Shown piece by piece: positions 32,082 to 44,571 of a DNA stretch of 64,000 nt (position 1 is its first letter; each line of letters opens with the position of its first letter). The stretch comes from Azadirachta indica (lineage: Eukaryota; Streptophyta; Magnoliopsida; Sapindales; Meliaceae): NCBI GenBank assembly GCA_022749755.1, contig CM040440.1:17037269-17101268 (forward strand), given 5' to 3'. A program made the translations under genes and the position numbers. Below the pieces are notes generated by a model. The model had not been told where the DNA came from, searched no databases, and saw only the letters and a list, made by a program, of their open reading frames with translations.

Positions 32082-35000
32082 TCATGAGTACCATTTGTTC
32101 AAAAGTTCCAAAAGAAGAACTGCAGCAGAATCCTTTGCCTTTTTCACACTTGGCATTGGCTCTCCTACACATTCATCTGTCCATCCCCTATCAGTAGTAT
32201 TCACACGAACAGCAAAAGTGAACCTCTTCGCGTGTGCTGGGCCACCCTCATTCACACACCTAGAGCAACCAAGGCAATAGATTATCAACACAAGTTTGTT
32301 ACTAATTTGCCGGGAATATATAAGCAAAAATACTACACAGACATAATCTCTTACCGATAAAATGGCATAGGCCAATTTCTGCGCAAGCAGATATCATTCA
32401 AGGTTTGCCTCGTAAAAGTTTGGTTGCCGTTTTTCTTCTTCCCATTCTCATCAACTTTCTCCTTGGCCTCAGCTGTTTCCTTTTCTTTCAGCACAGCAAG
32501 TGCATTCCTAGCAGCCAGTTTCTGTGCCATCTTCTTTTGTTGATTTTGAGCAACCCCTACCTGGACACCATCAATAAAGACTTCAACAGTGGCCAAATTA
32601 CCACTTCGAGTGGCTTTATACTCCAAGCCTTCAGCTTGTTGCTGACAGCGTTCTTGTAGCTCCCTCACTGGATGCATTGGGAGTGTTTCTGGAGTGACCA
32701 TTGGATGCAATAAAGGTTGGAAAACCTGGGAAACCATAGAATTGCAAGGAGAAATAACTTATTAGATCAAACTACCCCATTCATAAGCCTACTATGCAAC
32801 AAAAAAGAGGAAGCAACAAGGTGCAGAAGGTTGAGGAGCAATGATTGGCTCCTCTTAGTAGAACTAACCTTCCAGACAACTGCAGTATCACGTCCACTGT
32901 CAAGAAAGATGGCACCAGCAATGGATTCTACAATGTCCCCAAGAACTTTTGGGGCTTTGCAATCTCCTAAACCAAAAGAGTTGAACCCAGGCTTTGACAG
33001 TTCATCTTGTACTTCCTTCACAAAATCCCGAATCTTAAAGTAGAAGATGAGAAAAATTATGTCAGGATGACTCCCATATAGCACCTTAATTAACAGATTT
33101 GAGAAAATCATGGTCACACCAAGAACCACATTTCCAGACAATTAACAGAATTCAAGAGAAGGAATGAAATACCAAACCTGTCTTTCAAGAGCACTTGATC
33201 CATGCCGAAGATGTACATGGAGTTTATGTTTAACTGCAACACGTGCAAAGTTTTCATTGTTTACAGCAGCAGCTCGTAAGTCAGTCAAACGACCTGGGGG
33301 TAGATTCGTGTATGAGAAAAACAAGTGCTTTGTGATTAGATGATCCAAGACAGCATCACCAACGAATTCCAATCGCTGGTAACAGGATACTCCAGAAGAT
33401 GGTCGGGAAGCATGAGTAATAGATTCTATCAAGAGACCACGATCATTAAACTTAATATTCAAGGCCCCTTCTAAGGCATCAAAGTCAACACTCCTAAGTA
33501 CACTCTCAGGAACATAGGACGGTCTTATCGGGCATCCTACCCCTTCAGGATCAGACTCTACTTGAATCCCAATCCATTTCATGAGGTGGTTAGCTGCATC
33601 CTTCCCACCTTCCACGTAATAAACTCCAATGAGAGCTTCAACAACATCCGCCAATGTCTTGCTAGAGAGGACTCTATAAGAACTTGAATCACCCTCAAGC
33701 TCACCATCTTCCATATCATCATCTTCATAATCATCACGGTTATGACCAATTCCTGGTTTATTATCCTCAGCAAAAGATTTCTCCTGGTCAAATAAGGATG
33801 AGTCTCCATCCTTAATATCCTCGTCAAAGACAGGCAGCACCCCCGGAGCAGCCCATCTAGATGGTGCAAAGCGATCTGCTTGGATATATGACTGAAGTCC
33901 CTTACTCAGTGCATATTGATATAGAACCAAATTACTCACCATTTGTTGTCTCATCCTAGTTAGTTGACCCTCATGTTTCTGAGGATATTTGAGAAACAGA
34001 AATCGACTAACAACCCATTTCAGATAAGCATCTCCCAGAAGCTCTGCTCTCTCATAGCAGAATGTCTCCTGGCATGAAGCGGCTGTCAAGGCTTCCAGGA
34101 TCTGGAGATAATCAAGGTACACATCAATTAACTAGTACTTGGAGAAACTAATTAAACCAGTCATCTCATTATTACAATACCTTCATAGCAGGGACTGGAT
34201 AATTAATTTTATCCCTAAGTTGAACAGCGAGTAGCATACTCTCAACCCTCCGCATTATTGAGGGCAACCTCTGTGCACCTCGAACAAGTGATCCCGGAAG
34301 TGGATGTACAAAACAGAGTTCAGGAGGAAGAAACACATAATAAGTTTTATCAAGAATTGCTTCCCCTTCCCCTTCTTGTGCTATAAAAACAGAAATTGCC
34401 AACTTAAAAATACATGACAGAATTGAAAGCAAACTAACTCTAAAAAGCAGGATGTGTTTTTTCACGGGAAAAGAAGAGAGAGAAGATTCATACTCTCTGA
34501 GTGCTCAAATCGAGGGGATAGGAGATTCTTGCAATACGAAACACCACGTCCTCTTATTAAAGGTTGTTGCTTAAATTTTAACTCTACTCCATACCTGAAA
34601 ATGATAGATAGAAGAATCAATAACCGAAGACACCCTGTGTGTGCAAGAAGAAAAACGAGTTTCACCAAGCTTATCAGGATTTATAGATTGTCCACAAGAA
34701 ATTTTGAGGGACAAATCTTAAAAAGCCCACATACTCACACCTCACAATAGCAAACTATTTCCTTCACGGATTAAGATAAGCTTTTTCCCCTTCAGCACAA
34801 CATTTGAAGTGCATTGAGGCTATCCAGTTCTTGAGTTAGAAGCATGTAATCCATACAACAGTAAAACTATTTTGATTAAAAGGACATGAAATAAAGACAC
34901 CAAAACAGAAAAATAGCAATGGTGACCATACTTTTGCTTGTAGTAATCAGCATATGAGCTGTACTCCAGAGGACCAAGATAGCCCTCCTTCCTCGGGAAT

Positions 35001-38000
35001 GCACTCTCCGCAGTCATATCATAGCGAATTGACTCCACATAAAACCTCTTCCCTGAGTGAGCAGCCGTTACAATTCTGCCTACAAGATCCTCTGCTATTG
35101 CAGACGAATCAGCCATCATCAACTTTTCTTTGGGCATATCACCATCATGCATTTGAAAAGCATCTCGATTAGGAAGCAGTCCAGAAGCTTTCACGACATC
35201 AAACTGTGCTACAGCTCCTCTGATGCCATATGTAGGATGAGGTTTCTGTCTGAAAGCTATGCCGTTACGCAACTTCCCAAATCCATACTCCCTTCGATCC
35301 CCACCAAGAGTCCGTTCATTTGTACCAAGATAAACATCTGGCCGAGCTCTCTGAAGGGGATTGCTCCATGCATCTGTTTTAATTATCTTCTCAACTAAAG
35401 CCCAGTCAATTTCATTCATAGGATCTACCGACTTATCGCTAACCACAGGGACGAACAAGTATGCCTTTGCAGGATCCCATGGGGTGGTGGAAGGTTCAAC
35501 ATCCACATCCAATACAATGCTCATTAATCTAACATGAAAGTTTTTAAGGGATGCCAGCTGCACAAGGGCCAAATTAAAATTTCATATGAGCACCAGAAGC
35601 CACAACCCAGTAAGGGAAAAAAATTCTAATCTTATCACTACTCAAATAATTCAATCAACAATCAACAATCAACCTGACTTTCAGTAATATCTATTGACCC
35701 CCTGAAGACCAGTGATGCCTTTGTAATCATGGCACGAGCGACAAATAGATCCATTGACATCGATAACACCTATTAACAATAAATATGTGGTTAGGAACAC
35801 ATGCTCTCATTGTCCAAACAACGCTGTTGCTAAAAATGAATTTCAATACCTCTGCATCCAGCTCATTGCCGAAAACTACTGCAAAATCTGAAACTTGAGT
35901 TAAGAAAGGATCTTTTGAAATGCTGTTGTTTACACATTTGACAGCATACATGTACAGATGAAACAATTTGGAGTCACTGCAACCATCTCTTCCAGATAAG
36001 ATCCATTCTCCCTGAGGGCAGAGTCAGCATATACATGCTAGATTAGAAATTAACTTATGACAACAAACCCACAAAGACATGATAAACTCTATACCTAATA
36101 TTTTCTTTCTTTTTCCTTCTTTTCTTATATATAAGAAGAGGCAGAAAATATTTCAGATGATATTTAATAAACACTTTAGCAGCAATCTTTTTCATAGTAT
36201 TTATTTGTTCTCATACATAAAACATAATTTGCATTTGCATTTGCTTTCACTTTCTAAAAGCTTTCACAGTTTATGATTCTTCGAGTTTCCCACTAGTGTT
36301 TAAGAAATGAATGGTCAGTAAAAAATTTTCAATGATGGTAGTTAGCATTTACTTCTGCCAATTATGAATATCTTTTGCAGGTCTATAATCCACCTAAATG
36401 GAAAAAGGAAATTATTGTGGAATGTGCAGTATTTCTTGAAGTAAACCACTAAGGCTAGTCAGTTAGCACACATTCTATATTTTCTTCTATTTTTTTCCCC
36501 AAAATTCCTATCCCTGCAATTACACAATATATGCCACATACTCCAGCAAGAATGTTCAACCAAGGTTGCTAGTGTCATAAGAGACATGATATATGAAATT
36601 ACAGCTAAAAGAAAGAAAAAAGAAGGTGAGGAGATTTGTAGTTGACAAATTATCCAATAGCCTAACGACCAGAGAATTGTGTTGCAGAATTTGAAGATCC
36701 AATCATTAACAAATATGATGAGTTTCCAATGTCAGATTTGTTATTAAAAGGGAATAAGTCAAATCAATGTTACATATAAGAAAACTAACCTGAAGTATAT
36801 CAGCAACACCTTCAGGATAGAACTCTCTATGCCTAGCAGTTCCAGGAAGTGGTTCTCCTTCATCATTCTGATCAGCCTTTTCTAGTTGTTCTCCACTTCC
36901 CTTGTCTGGCAGTAGCATGTCAGTAAATGCTCCCATCTCATGGAGCTTCTTGCAAGCAGCCAAACAAACAGCCTGCACAAGTAATAGATATCAAACCAAT
37001 ATTCACATGTGAAAGCAAGGCAAAATTTGCATTATTAATGTAACATAACATGTTATCATGCCTGTTGAGCAAGGCGCATTGAACTGCACACAGGACCCTC
37101 AAGCTTTTCAAATGGTGCATTGCAAGGGAGTTGAAGCTTGCATGAGTATTCCGTTGGACTGCCTGGCTTCTCATGCTTCTCCATTATAAATTCTGGACGA
37201 AGTATTGAATACCTGGTTAATAGATGCAAGGCAAGCAAAATGTTAATGTTCACTAAGATCAGTAAATTGTCAAATTGTTAGTGGTAAGCACAGCACCTGT
37301 CACTGGGCAACTGAGAGCAGTAAAAATGGATGAGTCCAACAGCAGAATTTAAGCTCACAACAGCACCAGTCGACTCCACCTGGTACACTGTACCTGGTAA
37401 TGAGTCCACTGAAATCAATCTTGATGTATCCTTGAGGTGACTAAGGTCCGTTCTCTCAATTGCTTCTTTTCTAAGGGTTTCCTCACTATTCCTAGCATTC
37501 CTTAAGAATGCAGCATGAGACAAATTTCCTCTGGAAATAAAACAAAAGTTTGAGTTCCATCATATCCAATACAAACTGAAAGAAAATTTCTGAAATACAC
37601 AGATCCAGGACCAGTACCTCTCAACCATCAAGATGTAATCTGACCCAGGCTTCCTAGCACGACCCCTTGACTGAATGTATGCCAAGACAGTTTTGGCAAG
37701 GTCAAAGCGAATAACAACATTGCATTGCCTAATGTCAAGTCCTTCTTCGGCAACACTGGTGGCCACTAACAATGTCACCTACCAGACAAAGAAAAGCATT
37801 TATTACATATCAACAAATGATCATTAAACATCAAATAGAGTCAGCAAGTATAGCATTCAGACATACACGACCATCCCGGAATTTCGCAATTGTGTCCTGC
37901 ATTTGACATGTCCGCATTTCTTGACTATTGTTATGCCCAATCAAACTTGCACACCTAACAAAACTTAAAGATGGAAGCTCTGCAAAAACCTGCAACCATG

Positions 38001-41000
38001 GCAAGCCATGGCACATTATTACAAGGAACTTTCTCAAGGACTTAAAATAGTCAAGAGGCATAGGACTGTGTATTGACATAGACAACCTTAGGAAGAACTA
38101 GAGCAGCCACAACTCTCTCAACAAAGATGATTGCACGAAAATCATCCGTGTGCTGATACTTGAGAAGTATTTTTATCAAAGACTGCACCTTTGGGGTCAC
38201 TTTTCCATCAGCTACAGCAGCTCCTATTATGACATCAACATGTTCTCCACCAGAGACAACTACAACATGCAAGTAGACCAGCTTAGAATATATCGAGTCA
38301 TTATTCATCACAGAATGATTTTGAGGGAAGGCATAAGCTCAACACAGGGACAAAGATTTGTTAATGCAAGTTGCTTGGCTCACTCAGTGATCCAGGAACC
38401 CATTCAAGTTCACCATAAGAAAAAAAGGTTGGAGCATTGTGACTTTTTCCCCAAAAATTTACAAAGATCATTCTCTCAGGAACTAATTTTATAATTAAGT
38501 TAACATTATTCCTGCCACATGTCAACCTTTACCATCCAAAATTCACCAACTTATTATAATGATGTCTTTTTTTTTTTTTTTTTTGGGCTACCGAGAAATC
38601 TCAAATCTACTTAAGAAGGCCATGAATTAATCCCTACTTTGATCATACTAGAACCAGGCCAACTTCTTAAGTTGCTTAATACTACTAGATCAAACATTAG
38701 AAACTAAAATCACCTTGACAGTCGGGTAGCTCTCCCTCCTCAATCTCATCAGAATTGATCACATCTTGAATGATGCCAGTTCCTGAGTCTACTGCTTTTG
38801 CATCCTTATTAGAAACAGCACCTTCTACCAAATCACATTGTAAAAGAGACACAACTTTACTCAGGTAGGATTCCTGAAACTTGATGTCAAGTTGGTAGTT
38901 TGCCCTCTCGTCATTTTGTAAGGCTGTCCAAAAAGATTGAGCAACCTACATAACAAATAAAAGCAAATTACTATAGTGGAGCCAGACAGATAGAATAAAC
39001 CACCTTACTTATATGATGATACCTTGTAAGCACACCACTGACCCAGTTCGCCAAGAGCATAATTGATGGCCCTCAACTTTTGTATTAAATTAGCAGCCCC
39101 ATCACTTTCTGTTCTTTCAGATACACCATAAACTTGGCGCAGCTCTTCCCTGGCCCCAGCATCTCTAGCTCCCATAAATTGCCATTTGCTTCTTCTAGAG
39201 CTTGACTGTGCTGCTTCTTCAACAGTCACTTCCATTTGCTTTATTTGTTCATGAAGGGACCATAAGCTTGCAGCTTTGTCATATTCCACCACAACTTCTG
39301 AAGGCATTGGTACATGCTTTTCCAGCTCCTTGCGATCTTTTATTGTACAAACTACTGAATCCAGTTTACTTTCAAGATTACGAATCTTTATTGCACAATC
39401 CACTTGACTTGAAACACCTAAAATATAACACATATGGCAACAATGAATCACTTGAAAAATAATTGGCATGAAGAATAAGTTTCAAGTAACTAATTGAGAA
39501 GAAAATTTTAATTAATGAGACGATTCACCAGGGAATCAAAAACTTCCCAAAAAACATGAATGGCAGAAAAGAAAAGCCCAGTTGACAAAAATTAAAGATA
39601 TACCCTTCAAGTTAACAGGAGATGCAGTCATTCCAAAAACAGATGGTCTCTTCTCTTTAGATGTTGTATGATAGAATTCAGACATTACTAAAGAATATGG
39701 ATGTTTCTTCACAGCATGATGACACTCATCCAGAATAAGGAGATTAATTGTTTCCATTTTAATTATGCTGTGCCTCAAAATGTTCAACAGAATTTGAGCT
39801 GTCATCACTAAAACCTGCAGCAAAAATAGCATCAAGGAAATTAAGTAATGAACAGGCATCATCACAAGTTACAGAACCAGCATTAAGTGTACTTAACCAC
39901 TCACTATAACTGAAAAAATAAACGTCAAAAGAGAATAATGAAGTTCCGTAGACAAAGGTTCTTTTCCATCATTCATGGCAACTGATAAACAATGTTGATC
40001 ACGAAGGGTAAAAGCAAGCTTTCCGAGATATATATTATGGTTCAAGGTCATGAAGGACTGCTTAAAGATTACTTGATTGAAAAAAAAAAAAAAAGAAAAA
40101 GGAAGGAAGAAATAAGGCAGAATTTATTCTAACAATGCCACAAAAAAGAGTCAAAATCAACACATTGTTCCCTTGGTAGCAATCTATAATCCTCCCATTT
40201 CTACCCTTCATTCATAAAACAATAAAAAAAATGGAAAATTTCAATGTATATATATGCAATAGTTTTATAACCCCCTTTGGCACAAAAAATAAAAAGGAGG
40301 AGAACTTCAACTTGAATGTCTAACTTTAGAAACTCTTGAAAGCTAGAAACTAAATTAAATAGCTTCTACTATATAGAATTTTAAATATAATAATCAGAAA
40401 AGCAAGGATATGGTAAAAATCAAATGTCCATGCTGATATTGAGATGAAATTCATGTATTAGCAAACTATAATCATGTCAACCACTTTAGTACTGTTATGT
40501 AAGCATAATGAATTACTATGAAGAAAACTATAGTTGTATCCAATGGCAGAAAGGAAACAGATAAAGACAAAAGAGAAACACTAAAGAAATAATGGGAAAC
40601 ATAAAAAACTACCTGTTTAGTTTCAAACTCACGCTGCCACCTCTGAGCATCCCAGAAATCTTGACCCATTTCACCGCAATAATGGCCCACTACATAACCA
40701 GTTTGCTCACGAATAACTTCAGCTTGCTAGAATTAAACAAATGCAGTGGAAATATCAATTTTACCTTCAATTAACACAATCGAGAATTAAACTCCAAAAT
40801 GAAACATGGTTTCCAAGATATATACTACCTGATACACAAGCGGAACTTTAGGAACCAAAAAGACAGCCAGCATTTTCTTGTTTTGCCTTTGCAAATCATT
40901 GCAAACACTTCTAATGAGAAGAACAGCTATGAGTGTCTTGCCTGCTCCAGTCTCAAGAAAAGCTATTGTATTTTTCTTCTTAGCCTGTTCAAGTACATCC

Positions 41001-41718
41001 AACTGATATTGGCGTGCTTGCTCCTCTGGCACTTTATCCTTAACCTCAGATTTCTTCTCCACCTTTTCATTGCATTCCTGGTTTATCCCATTGACCTCTT
41101 TTCCTTCTCTATTGTGATCAGCTTCCCAAGTGCCTAATCGAAAAACCATTCCATTGGACCCTGAACGGTCCCTCTCCCAATAACCCCTTGATTCTCTATC
41201 TCTCAAATCCCGATCCCTTCCATCCCTCCTACCACTACTACTATAATGCTCCCTTCTACGGATATAATCCCTGTCCCTTCTATCAATCTCATCCCAGTCA
41301 CGCAACCTCTTCCTGCTAGAAACCTTATCCCTATCCCTAGAGCAGTATTGCCCTCTGCTTAGATACTGCCTATCATTCTTGTAACTACAAACCCGAGCTC
41401 TTTTACTGAACCTATCATCACTATTAAAATCACAAACCCTTGATGCCTCATGATTACCATTCCCATTATCCCTATGAACTCCGTTCTCCTTCGTCAAATT
41501 ATCCGAGTACCTGTCTCCTCCTTTACCATTAACCAAATTGTTATTCCCACTATCAGAATTCACCAGCTTCTCTTTTCTGTCGAAATTATCTGTATCACTA
41601 CAACTGTTTGATTGTAATATCGAGCCCTGGAGTTGATTCTTGCAAACCCCAGATGCTTCATTTTGACACCAACTCTCACCCATATTGCTATCTTGGATCC
41701 CATTCTTTAATAAATTAC

Positions 41719-41749
<31 letters not shown>

Positions 41750-41998
41750 GCTCGGCATGCCACTACCATTCTTTATACTATCGAGAATGTGATCAATCCC
41801 TCCAAAAAAATCATTATTAAGACTATCTTGATTTGAAGTATTATCAACTGAATCTTGAACAATTGTAGTATCGAAATCAACAAACTCATCAATAAGGTGA
41901 CAAGAAATGTCTTCACAGGCATCTAACCAGTAAGAAGACTGATTAGAGTCAGCACCACCACCGCCTACAGTGACTGAAACCCTAGTCTCACCCTCCAT
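32082..41998 (-). CDS. DCL1: DICER-LIKE 1, nuclear microRNA-processing RNase III
   Basis: Makes microRNAs from hairpin precursors in nuclear D-bodies with HYL1 and SERRATE. Twenty coding exons: 40829-41998, 40613-40726, 39604-39814, 39023-39417, 38714-38945, 38087-38259, 37867-37989, 37618-37778, 37297-37530, 37062-37212, 36790-36972, 35850-36011, 35674-35769, 34932-35557, 34494-34594, 34181-34374, 33178-34101, 32869-33033, 32355-32725 and 32082-32259; about 1987 residues, close to Arabidopsis DCL1. Order: Asn-rich and RD-rich N-terminus specific to DCL1; helicase with LETGAGKT (about 348-355), DECH (457-460) and [13 protein letters not shown]; dimerisation domain; PAZ (in exon 14); RNase IIIa with [12 protein letters not shown] (1459-1470) and RNase IIIb with [12 protein letters not shown] (1684-1695), catalytic acids present; two dsRNA-binding domains at the C-terminus. 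The RD-rich N-terminus and double dsRBD separate it from DCL2, 3 and 4. Confidence 0.97.
34641..34798 (-). ncRNA. Possible miR838-like hairpin in DCL1 intron 14 (tentative)
   Basis: On the sense strand of DCL1, intron 14 contains TTTTTCTTCTTGCACACA (about 34656-34639), which resembles the 3' part of Arabidopsis miR838, a microRNA encoded in the same intron of Arabidopsis DCL1. Upstream, GTGCTGAAGGGGAAAAAGC (34798-34780) can pair with it in blocks (GTGC/GCAC, GAAG/CTTC, AAAAA/TTTTT), and AAGCTTATC/GATAAGCTT closes nine perfect pairs around a loop of about 99 bases. The arms differ by about 11 bases, so the hairpin is imperfect, and the pyrimidine-rich arm could simply be splice-site sequence. 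Confidence 0.25.
35760..35861 (-). promoter_or_regulatory. miR162 target site formed across the DCL1 exon 12/13 junction
   Basis: Exon 12 ends CTGGATGCAGAG (35861-35850) and exon 13 begins GTGTTATCGA (35769-35760). Joined by splicing they give a 22-base sequence complementary to miR162 except for one extra base near the 5' end of the microRNA. In Arabidopsis DCL1 mRNA is cut by miR162 at the same place, as negative feedback on microRNA production. Unspliced RNA lacks the full site because intron 12 (35770-35849) separates the halves. Confidence 0.8.
37060..37062 (-). other. Non-canonical GC donor at DCL1 exon 10
   Basis: Exon 10 ends ...GCTCAACAG at 37062 and the intron starts GCATGA instead of GT. 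The acceptor TTGTGCAG before 36972 is normal. Protein continuity ([21 protein letters not shown]) and frame require this junction, and reading through gives a stop after one codon. This is therefore a GC-AG intron. Confidence 0.75.
41720..41750 (-). repeat. In-frame AAT microsatellite in DCL1 exon 1
   Basis: A run of ATT/AAT triplets encodes about ten consecutive asparagines in the non-conserved N-terminus of DCL1. Being triplet-based it can vary in length without breaking the frame. Confidence 0.9.
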
Positions 41999-42314
41999 TT
42001 TTAAATTGAAAATAATCTAGTAAGATAGAATGAAGCTCACTAGTTAAAAAACAAAAAAAACACCACAGCCCACCAAAAATATCAAATCTTGAAAAATAAA
42101 ACCAGCATCTCCAAGAGTGTAATTTAAAAAAAAAATGTATAAATATATTTAAAATGAAAACACAAAAAGCAAAAAGAAAAGAAAAGAGCTAATCTTGATT
42201 TGCCGAAAGAAATAAACAGACAATGAATAAGAGAGTGAGGGAGTGAGTTTACAGATTAGGGTGGATAGACCGTACGAAACACGCAAATAGTTAGGGGTGG
42301 GAATTTATAACAGA

Positions 42315-42345
<31 letters not shown>

Positions 42346-44540
42346 CACCCGTAAACTTTCTTTTGTGCGTGATTCTTCGAGATTCGACGGTCTATCAACG
42401 CCCTACTCTGCCACTCTCTCTCTACTTTTCTTTTAACCCCTCGTAGCCAAGCCAAGCAAAGCGTGCCTGTTGCTTGCTGGGTTTTAGTCCTACTGTTCTG
42501 CGGACAGGCACAGTCATAAAGAGGGTGTCTTGTTTTTGTTTTTTAAATTTCCTTAAATCGTTTTTTCTTTTCTTTTATTTTTTTCAAAAAACATATATAT
42601 ATATATATATATATCTCTCTCTCTTTATTTTGCTGTTTTGGACAAAAGAGAAGCCCGATTAAGGCGGTTCCGTAACAGTTACACCGCGCACCCGTTTACC
42701 TGAATCGGTAAGAACTGTGGCATTTAAGAAAGTACCAGCGTGACATCGCTGTTACGAAAAGATCGTCACAGACTCCAAAACCTGTCGGATTAAGACGTCA
42801 CTCTTACCTACGTGGTGTTTTATGATTTGGCGGTCAGAATAGGGTATTGGAAAGCATGCTGTGACGGGGAAGCCTTTGTTGCTCTCCAACTTTTTTTTTT
42901 TTTTTTTTTTAGAGGAACATGAGAATCAAGAAGCGCATTTTCTAAAGCCAAAGTATAGTGGACACGTGTCAAGTTGAAAAAAGCCACCAGTTGTGGAAAG
43001 AAAAGGAATCCACTATGAAACAAGGTCAAAGTCAAAGTTGATTGAAGCTTTCTGGGCCGGTTGATTTATTCTGGATGAGATTAAAAGGAGGAATTATTCC
43101 CTATATAAGGCTGAATAGTTTATCCTATGAGATCTTCTCTTAGGGACCCCAGTAACGGAGTTGGTTGTGTTGTGGTGTTTGTATTACTGGCATGTATCAT
43201 TTTTGTTGACATTAAGTTGTTCTGCGGCGAGTAAAAGAATTGAAAATCAAATCTCCATTGGAAAGCTGCTTTGCCCTTCTCTTGATACGGGTTGTTGGGC
43301 TGCTATAATATCACGTTATTAATTATGGCATGGCCTGGCCTGGCCTGGCCTGGCCTGGGTTGCTGTGGGAATCGGGACATTTTCTTTCACTCTTTTTTAC
43401 TGTTGGACTTGGAGTTTCAGTGTGCCGCTGATTCCCCGTGTTGTGCATGCCTTGTATTTAATGAAACCAAAATACTACAGGACCGGAAACTCTGAAAAAT
43501 ACATACACGTGTACTGTAGCATTATATTGATATATAAAAAGTTTTGTTGAGCGTGTTTGTAATGGAACGAAATGCAATGCTCTAAAGCTTTCAGATAAAG
43601 ATGTTATCAAAGTTGCAATTTGGGTCATTCAATCAAAGACCAAGACTAAGAGGCTGACTTTGCCACTGCTTAAGACTTTTTCGGCTCAACAAACGGAAAA
43701 AAGGTAGTTGCTGCAATGCAACTATCATGTATTTATTGGCAACAAGTTGGTATCATTAAAGCGATTTCACGGGCCCGGATAAAGAAATGGGATTACAAAT
43801 TACAACGTAGCTAGCAACTGGGAGAATTAAATTGAAGGAGAACCAACCATTTAAAATAGCAGGGTGAACATCATCTGGTCAGTTACTGATAATTTGGTTC
43901 AACGCGGGCCTTAACACGGTAGCCGCTTCTCATATCTTGTTACTCTAACAATACTATGTAGCTTGTCTTTTTATTTTCAATGCATACAAAACGAACCGGT
44001 CCTTATGCCCACCACCTCTCTGCTCTATAATGGGCCTAACATCTTTTCTGCACAAGGCTCTTATTAGTGGGGTGTACTTATTAGGTTTTCTCGTTCTCAA
44101 TAATGTGGATATTTCCTTTCATTTTGTTTTTTCTTTTTTCCGAGGGGTAACATTTTTTCTTTTTCAATATAGCGTAAATAAATTTAAACTCCGTACATTT
44201 TTATATAAGCCAAAATACTTTACTAATTGAATTTATCAATACTTATATAAATTCATTTTCTTTTTATCAACACAGTTATTTGTTACATCGTCAAAAAATC
44301 AATTAAAAATTATTTTCTTTTTTCAAAAATAAATCTAAGAACGTGCTTCTTAACATTTTTTAAAATGGTATTTTTGAAAATAATAAAAAATATATTTTTT
44401 AAGAATAAAAAAAAAAGTACTTTCTAAACATAGATTTTAAAATGAAAAATAATAAGAATATATTTGATTTTTTTTTTTTTTTTTGGAAATAAGCAAATTG
44501 GTTATTACATTTCAAGAACCTATCTTTTGAATAAGATGAA

Positions 44541-44571
<31 letters not shown>

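Noticed and set aside
33579..33869. Open frame overlapping the RNase III exon of DCL1 in another frame
   Set aside because: Same strand, but out of frame with the conserved RNase IIIa and IIIb coding sequence.
32082..41998. Assignment of the Dicer gene to DCL2, DCL3 or DCL4
   Set aside because: The RD-rich N-terminus, two dsRNA-binding domains, the miR162 site and the location next to PPA and NGA all indicate DCL1.
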